From the NCBI GenBank assembly GCA_947166015.1, contig CAMVCQ010000007.1:1-51216 (forward strand): a stretch of 51,216 bases of DNA, written 5' to 3'. The stretch comes from an uncultured Lachnospiraceae bacterium (GTDB taxonomy: Bacteria > Bacillota > Clostridia > Lachnospirales > Lachnospiraceae). This document shows positions 46,166 through 51,216 of this stretch, piece after piece. The notes below the pieces were generated by a model, which did not search any database, had not been told where the DNA came from, and saw only the letters and a program-made list of their open reading frames with translations. A program made the position numbers and the translations under genes. The first letter of the stretch is position 1; the number at the start of each line of letters is the position of its first letter.

Positions 46166-48298
46166 TTATTCATCCTTATTGTACTTTTTCAATATAACTT
46201 TGACTTCAGGCAATGACTCCATAAATACCTCTATACACTTCGGGTCGAACTGCTTTCCTTTTCCCTCTTCAAGTATCTCCAATGCTTTTTCGAGCGGAAA
46301 AGCGGGCTTATAAACTCGCTTAGAAGTAAGCGCGTCAAATACATCCGCAACAGCCATTATCCTTGCGGAAAGAGGTATAACTTCACCGTGGATACCCTCA
46401 GGGTATCCTTTTCCGTCCCATCTTTCATGATGATAAGCAGCCATGTTTCTGGCTTCCTTCAGATAGCTGTCACCCTCCACCGTACTTATGGCATTTTCCA
46501 TAATCCTTTTTCCGGCTGTTGTATGAGTTTTCATTATTTCATACTCTTCATCAGTAAGCTTTCCGGGTTTGTTCAATACTCCGTCCGGGATATTGATCTT
46601 GCCGATATCATGAAGCGGTGCCGAACGAACTACATCCGACATAAACTTCGGAGTGATCTTGCCCGGATAATATCCTTTTTTGTTCAATCCCTCTACTATG
46701 ATCTTTACATACGCAGCTGTTTTCTGAACGTGCGCTCCCGTGTCGGAATCACGGCTTTCCACAAGGTCCGCCATTGTTATGATAAGTCCGTCCTGCATTT
46801 TTGCAGTCGAGTCTGACAGCCGCCTGATGCTTCGCATCTGCTCAGCGTGATTTTTGGTCATGTTTTCGGCAGACAGATAGAGCGTTTCTATCTCATCTCC
46901 TGTGCATATTCCGAGACTCCTGAACGCTCTCACGTCCTCATCCACACTCTCCTGGGTATTGGAGGAGTGCGCGATATTGTCCATACACTTTACGATCGCA
47001 TTGATAGGCTTGATCAGACGGTTGTCGGTAAGCCAGATGATAAATACACATAAAAGGATAAAGAATCCAAGAAACACCGACGCTATTTCGGTCAAAAAGC
47101 TTATTCCCGTGTCTCTAAGTCTCATCATATCCACATCTGCAATTGCATAGCATGTACAGTTTCCGGATGAATTAAACACAGGCACTGCCACAGTCAACAG
47201 ATATCCATATCTATCATTGGTCGTGATGGGGTCGATCTCTTCTCCCGCAAGCAACTGAGGGATATACGGCTCAAACGCCTCGTCATATGGGATCATCTTA
47301 CCGATGCTCTCTGCCTTTGCCTTATCTGTATCGATATCAATAATGCACCTAAAGCCCTCGGGCTCAGGCTTGTATATATACAAAAAAGCGATCTCCTCCG
47401 AACTGAACAGTATGTTTTCCAATCGTTTTTTTGTTTCCTTGTAGTTCTGTGTATTTCCATGGCTTTTCAGATACTCATCTATCCTGTCTCCGTCTACAAC
47501 TCCCGAAGCAAGCTTCGCCGTGCCGCGGGCGAGATTGGTGTGCTCATTTACGGTCATTTTTTTGAATACATTTACACTGAGAACAGCGCAGACTACAGCA
47601 ACCGTAACAAGCGAAAAAACAAGTGCAAAAAGCACTTTTATACGCAACGATCTTTTTCTGGTCTTGGGCTTTTCGCCCACAGAAATATCTTCGCTCTGTG
47701 AGTTTTGCACACGGAGATTCAAACGGAAAAACGGATAAAATCTGTCCGGAATAATATAGACTAAACCAAGTGAAACCAAAACCGTGATGACCTTGTCAGG
47801 AAAATCAAGAATAATGCTCGACAAAAGATGTGACACTCCCTGATTGAAGTATCCTGTTCGATACAGCAATCCACTCAGGGACTCACTGTCAAAAGAAATG
47901 CCGTCCATAAACCACGGGATAATAGCTCCAAAACCCCCGCCGATAACCGTAAATGTCAAAATCATCCCTATGATTCCGCGTATTTTTTTGTGCATTCCTT
48001 TGCCGGCAAAAAAAGACGCTGCAAAGGCGATCAAAACATTTAGAACACCATAGTACAACGCAGACGGATCCCCAATGGATTTGATGATATTGGAGACAAA
48101 TCCCACTATAACGCCCGGCAGATAACCACCGATCATAGCAACAGTTACCGTACCCGCGGTATCCAGATACAGAGGCAGTTTGAAAAATGTAACAATATAA
48201 CTTAACAACATATTCAGCGCTACTCCCGCTAAACACAGAAACAGCGCTGTAATGTTTGTCCTTTTCTTTATATAATTTGATATACCGGTAATGTTCAT
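46166..48298 (-). CDS. HD-GYP phosphodiesterase with ECF-like membrane domain and extracytoplasmic sensor
   Basis: The protein has about 710 residues. The N-terminal 190 residues hold five to six membrane helices (LPLYLDTAGTVTVAMIGGYL, then FVSNIIKSIGDPSALYYGVL) in a pattern like ECF-transporter S components. A further helix, an extracytoplasmic sensor of Cache type (about 240-385, with DGDRIDEYLKSHG and YGYLLTVAVPVFNSSGNC), a second helix and a HAMP-like linker follow. The HD-GYP domain is complete: LHDIGKINIPDGVLNKPG near 564 and YHHERWDGKGYPEG near 630, so cyclic di-GMP hydrolysis is expected. The start is the ATG at 48298 with GGTGG upstream; two GTGs lie before it. It is first in the sensory operon. 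Confidence 0.9.
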   Translation of the reverse strand: MNITGISNYIKKRTNITALFLCLAGVALNMLLSYIVTFFKLPLYLDTAGTVTVAMIGGYLPGVIVGFVSNIIKSIGDPSALYYGVLNVLIAFAASFFAGKGMHKKIRGIIGMILTFTVIGGGFGAIIPWFMDGISFDSESLSGLLYRTGYFNQGVSHLLSSIILDFPDKVITVLVSLGLVYIIPDRFYPFFRLNLRVQNSQSEDISVGEKPKTRKRSLRIKVLFALVFSLVTVAVVCAVLSVNVFKKMTVNEHTNLARGTAKLASGVVDGDRIDEYLKSHGNTQNYKETKKRLENILFSSEEIAFLYIYKPEPEGFRCIIDIDTDKAKAESIGKMIPYDEAFEPYIPQLLAGEEIDPITTNDRYGYLLTVAVPVFNSSGNCTCYAIADVDMMRLRDTGISFLTEIASVFLGFFILLCVFIIWLTDNRLIKPINAIVKCMDNIAHSSNTQESVDEDVRAFRSLGICTGDEIETLYLSAENMTKNHAEQMRSIRRLSDSTAKMQDGLIITMADLVESRDSDTGAHVQKTAAYVKIIVEGLNKKGYYPGKITPKFMSDVVRSAPLHDIGKINIPDGVLNKPGKLTDEEYEIMKTHTTAGKRIMENAISTVEGDSYLKEARNMAAYHHERWDGKGYPEGIHGEVIPLSARIMAVADVFDALTSKRVYKPAFPLEKALEILEEGKGKQFDPKCIEVFMESLPEVKVILKKYNKDE

Positions 48299-48366
48299 GT
48301 AATCCACCACATTCTTTCACAGAGTATGCAGCTTTTGATGTCGCATAATACAGCGTTAACTTCTTA

Positions 48367-48395
48367 ATTTTACATCATTACGGGCATATTGTCAA
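48367..48395 (-). promoter_or_regulatory. Sigma-A promoter of the four-gene sensory operon
   Basis: TTGACA (48390-48395) and TAAAAT (48367-48372) lie 17 bases apart on the minus strand. The leader is about 60 bases. The other part of this 230-base gap (48396-48528) holds an AGTTTT/AAAACT hairpin after the STAS-kinase stop and no gene. Confidence 0.8.
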
Positions 48396-48528
48396 ATAAT
48401 TGATGGTTAATTTTTACATTTTAATCTGAAAGATTTCTTTTTTTCTGCGAGGCAGCATCAAAACAAAGCAAATAAACATTCCAGTTACCACACCTATTGC
48501 AGAGGAGTTTTATACTACTAAAAACTGA

Positions 48529-49704
48529 TCACGGTATCGGATGTAGTGTATCAACTATCGGGAATAATTTTTTCTTCCCTTTTTTTATAAGCATTGACCG
48601 CAGAAAATCAGGTACTTTCGGGGATGTTGCCAATCCTCGGATATACTTTATCCTTGCATATCCGTCCAGTATCCTATTGATTTCTTTTATTTCTTTTTCA
48701 TCATTTGTATTGAAATATTTTTTGATTATTATATCCCATACAAGCGCAAAGTCTTTTTTGGTTAAATTATGCTCTTTTTTGCCCCATCCGGCTTTTGCTG
48801 CGATCACATATACAAGGTACATAGATGACAGCTCCAGCACAGGATGACCCTGTGCAGAGTCCTCTACATCTATCAAGACTATCTCGCCGTTTTGAAGCAT
48901 AATGTTGCCGGGATGGAAATCCTGATGAACAAATGAGTTTCTGGCCGGGATATCATCGATAAGCTTGTACAGTCTTTTTTCTTCGTCTTCAGTTAAGTAC
49001 CCTTTGTCTACTATAGCCTTGATATCCCTTCTCGCATTGTCTCTGGCATCCTGAAGTGTTCCCTCTCCTATCTCGATCTGATGAAGATTTATCAGAGTAT
49101 CAGCGATCATATTTGCATATTTCTCAAGGTCATTTCTGTTTTCAGACATTTCCTGAAGCAATGACTTTGCATTGATCATTTCGTAAACAACACCGTAGTT
49201 TTCACCGACTTTTACGACATCAAATGCAATTGCAGTAGGTATCCCCTGCACAAAAACACTCTTGGTGACCTGCTGGTTTCGGCGTATTTTTTCAAGATCG
49301 TTACGTTCACCATAATACACCTTGACTATAGTCTCATCGTCTTTTTTGTATACCTTTCCGTTTCCACCCTCTCCGATGATCTCGCAGCCGTCAACAGATA
49401 TCTGACGGAGTCTTTTTTTCACATCAAAAAGCTCCACAAAGCCGGTCGTATCAAAGATCTCATAGACCTCCGGTGATACCTCGGTAATCGTGATCGCTTT
49501 TCCATACGATTTGCGAAGCTTCATAAGCGCACGAAGTCCTGCACTCGAGATGTATTCAAGCCCTGAAGCATCCATGACCACCTCTTCTTCACTGTGACCT
49601 TCCACTGCTTCAAAAAGACTTTTTTCTGTTTCTGAAGCATTGTTTGTGTCGATCCTTCCCTCGAGGCTTATGACCAGTTTTCCATCATTGTACTCTGTTT
49701 TCAT
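48529..49704 (-). CDS. STAS domain fused to aminoglycoside-phosphotransferase-like kinase
   Basis: The protein has 391 residues. Residues 1-95 are an STAS (anti-sigma-factor antagonist) domain: VISLEGRIDTNNASE and VVMDASGLEYISSAGLRAL, where S54 matches the phosphorylated serine of SpoIIAA. Residues 105-391 are a kinase-like domain of the APH/choline-kinase type: glycine-rich GEGGNGKVYKK, a lysine in IVKVY, catalytic FVHQDFHPGNIML and metal-binding LIDVEDS. It resembles the TIGR02172 group of small kinases. The substrate is unknown. AGGAGG precedes the ATG. It is 31 bases after the S4 gene and directly upstream of the HD-GYP operon. Confidence 0.88.
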   Translation of the reverse strand: MKTEYNDGKLVISLEGRIDTNNASETEKSLFEAVEGHSEEEVVMDASGLEYISSAGLRALMKLRKSYGKAITITEVSPEVYEIFDTTGFVELFDVKKRLRQISVDGCEIIGEGGNGKVYKKDDETIVKVYYGERNDLEKIRRNQQVTKSVFVQGIPTAIAFDVVKVGENYGVVYEMINAKSLLQEMSENRNDLEKYANMIADTLINLHQIEIGEGTLQDARDNARRDIKAIVDKGYLTEDEEKRLYKLIDDIPARNSFVHQDFHPGNIMLQNGEIVLIDVEDSAQGHPVLELSSMYLVYVIAAKAGWGKKEHNLTKKDFALVWDIIIKKYFNTNDEKEIKEINRILDGYARIKYIRGLATSPKVPDFLRSMLIKKGKKKLFPIVDTLHPIP

Positions 49705-49735
49705 ATTTTCCTCCTATTCCGACTCAACATCTGTT

Positions 49736-50488
49736 TTACTGATACCTTTTTACATTGATATAAGTTCTACCACGTTTGGTTGTACCACCGATGCTTTCCA
49801 GTATAAACTTACCCTTGCCCCGGACAGAAAACACATCCCCGGGTTTTAGATTGACAGCGTTTTCCGTGGTTACTTTGCTGTTTAGCTGCACCTCATTTCT
49901 TTCAAAAAAACTCAAAGCCTCTTTCCTGGAAAGCTTACATGTAGCCGCTATGATCACATCAAGGCGCATAGATGACACCGGATACGATTCATCTATCAGT
50001 GATGGTTTAAGCTCGATGTCGTCATCTATTTTTACACACGATATCTGTGTATGACGTATCTTTATCAGATTTTGAATAATAAACTCAGCCACATCATCCA
50101 AGCAGAATATGAATCCGGTTTTCCCTTTGACCAGGATGTCACCTATCGTATCTCTTCTGATGCCAAGATTCATAAGTGAGCCCAAGTAATCTCTGTGGTT
50201 TAGCTCTTCGCCAAACTTTTCAAGAGCCGGCGTTACCTTCAGGATAGTTACAGGAAACTGTCCCGGATATCCAAACAACTCCTCAGAGCCAAACCCTACT
50301 ACCTTTCGTTCGGCCATCTCATTACTGCCGAAAAGCTCATACGGAATAAATGACAATTCCTTCGTCATCCCATCAAGCACCCCCTGCTCAGGGAGACTCA
50401 AAAATGAGCTGTATGTATATATATTTTTTTCATAGGCGCGTTTCGCCAGATCGCGAAGCCTGCCCAAGAGTACCTGTTCTTCAGTCAT
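49736..50488 (-). CDS. ylmH: S4 RNA-binding protein, YlmH family
   Basis: YlmH proteins carry a C-terminal S4 domain and are linked in Firmicutes to ribosome rescue and cell division gene clusters. The 250-residue protein starts EEQVLLGRLRDLAKRAYEKN, has the central LMNLGIRRDTIGDILVKG and the S4 part SMRLDVIIAATCKLSRKEAL, then LKPGDVFSVRGKGKF. Length and order fit the family. GAGGGA precedes the ATG. Unlike B. subtilis it is not in a divIVA cluster here but sits between hslO and the STAS-kinase gene. Confidence 0.9.
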   Translation of the reverse strand: MTEEQVLLGRLRDLAKRAYEKNIYTYSSFLSLPEQGVLDGMTKELSFIPYELFGSNEMAERKVVGFGSEELFGYPGQFPVTILKVTPALEKFGEELNHRDYLGSLMNLGIRRDTIGDILVKGKTGFIFCLDDVAEFIIQNLIKIRHTQISCVKIDDDIELKPSLIDESYPVSSMRLDVIIAATCKLSRKEALSFFERNEVQLNSKVTTENAVNLKPGDVFSVRGKGKFILESIGGTTKRGRTYINVKRYQ

Positions 50489-50500
50489 TTTAATCCCTCA

Positions 50501-51216
50501 TTATTCTATCACATCCATAAGTTCTTTTACGGAAAAAGAATAATCCGTATTGCAAAAATGACAATGCACCTCCGTAGGTTTTCCCTCACGGATCATATCC
50601 TCCAGCTCATTTTTCCCAAGACTGATAAGGACCTTTTTTACCCGCTCTTTAGAACAGTTGCAGAAAAAGGATATCTCTTGTTTTTCACCGGAAAACCTCG
50701 GCGAGAAGTCCTTGAGGATATCGCTGATGATATCCTCGGGTGTTTTGCCTGATGCTAAAAGCGTGGTGACAGAGGGAGTGTCTTTCAGGCGAGTTTCGAG
50801 ATCATCGATGACGGTATCCTCCACTCCGGGCAGAAGCTGGATCAGATATCCGCCCGCCTGAGCGACCGTGTTGTCTTTGTTCATAAGGACGCCGAGCGCT
50901 ACGGAAGAAGGAGTCTGTTCTGATGTAGCAAAATAATATGTCAGATCCTCAGCAATCTCCCCCGAGACGAGTGCGATCTGACTGGAATAAGGTTCCGCGA
51001 AACCGCTGTCACGGACCACACTGAGTGTTCCTTTGCCGAGGGCACCGCTTACATCAAGCTTTCCTTTGTCATTTGCCGGTATGATCACGAGCGGCTCGAT
51101 CGGATAACCTTTTACATGACCCATCGAATCAGCAGCCACGACAAGCCCCTTTCCCGGTCCATCCCCACGGATCTGAAGTGTCAAAAGATCCTTCTCTCCC
51201 TTCATATCTGCGCTCA
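50501..51216 (-). CDS. hslO: Redox-regulated chaperone Hsp33, N-terminus cut by window edge
   Basis: Hsp33 is a cytoplasmic holdase that is activated when its zinc-bound cysteines are oxidised. The visible 238 codons include MKGEKDLLTLQIRGDGPGKG, VVAADSMGHVKGYP, a middle EQTPSSVALGVLMNKD, and the C-terminal zinc site CNC...CHFC with 26 residues between. The frame is open through the end of the window (codons for S-A-D precede MKGEKD). Known Hsp33 proteins have about 55 residues before this point, so the true start lies outside. Confidence 0.95.
   Translation of the reverse strand, partial: SADMKGEKDLLTLQIRGDGPGKGLVVAADSMGHVKGYPIEPLVIIPANDKGKLDVSGALGKGTLSVVRDSGFAEPYSSQIALVSGEIAEDLTYYFATSEQTPSSVALGVLMNKDNTVAQAGGYLIQLLPGVEDTVIDDLETRLKDTPSVTTLLASGKTPEDIISDILKDFSPRFSGEKQEISFFCNCSKERVKKVLISLGKNELEDMIREGKPTEVHCHFCNTDYSFSVKELMDVIE

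Overview
The window looks like a chromosomal segment of an anaerobic, probably flagellated member of the Lachnospiraceae (Bacillota, Clostridia). The clues are a CIRCE-controlled hrcA-grpE-dnaK-dnaJ operon, strong AGGAGG-type ribosome binding sites with some GTG/TTG starts, a methionine aminopeptidase with a SEC-C zinc motif, RNase Y, a flagellin lysine methylase (FliB family), a FliK-like protein, and HD-GYP/hybrid-kinase signalling genes. The placement rests on family knowledge, not on a database search. Almost every gene lies on the minus strand; only the FliK-like gene (21158-23116) and a PadR/HAAS pair (31598-33653) are on the plus strand. I see no insertion sequence, prophage, CRISPR array or rRNA.

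Layout in plus coordinates. 1-4929: a cut tRNA-Ser with its own promoter, then the t6A tRNA-modification genes tsaD, tsaB and tsaE, interleaved with RNase Z and two small membrane proteins. 5068-8275: a small HEXXH protein of SprA type and a large GT-C-like membrane protein. 8355-14253: leuS, an L,D-transpeptidase with Ig-like domains, a secreted alpha/beta hydrolase and an acidic unknown. 14447-20926: the heat-shock operon read as hrcA-grpE-dnaK-dnaJ, with a cytoplasmic alpha-amylase family enzyme as its last gene. The 185-base leader between CIRCE and hrcA is unusually structured. 21158-24779: the FliK-like gene and rny, converging on one terminator. 24863-31362: an operon map-valS-(47-codon gene)-zinc-ribbon/TPR protein-fliB.

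31401-33700: a PadR regulator and its membrane partner, behind a promoter packed with short direct and inverted repeats. 33790-38703: a phosphodiester glycosidase family protein, a glucose-1-phosphate thymidylyltransferase, an orphan adenine methylase and a CPA1 antiporter. 38752-48395: a tight four-gene sensory operon. It encodes an HD-GYP phosphodiesterase with ECF-like membrane domain and extracytoplasmic sensor, a 1404-residue hybrid kinase with a periplasmic beta-propeller, a two-receiver protein without output domain, and a second HD-GYP protein with a duplicated C-terminal beta-rich region I cannot name. 48529-51216: an STAS-kinase fusion, a YlmH-type S4 protein and a cut hslO.

The best candidates for something undescribed are the four-gene sensory operon (with the STAS-kinase next door), the folded hrcA leader whose hairpin loop is exactly complementary to a site beside the hrcA ribosome binding site, and the repeat-rich PadR promoter. 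Several start sites given here are moved from the longest open frame to the one preceded by a ribosome binding site.
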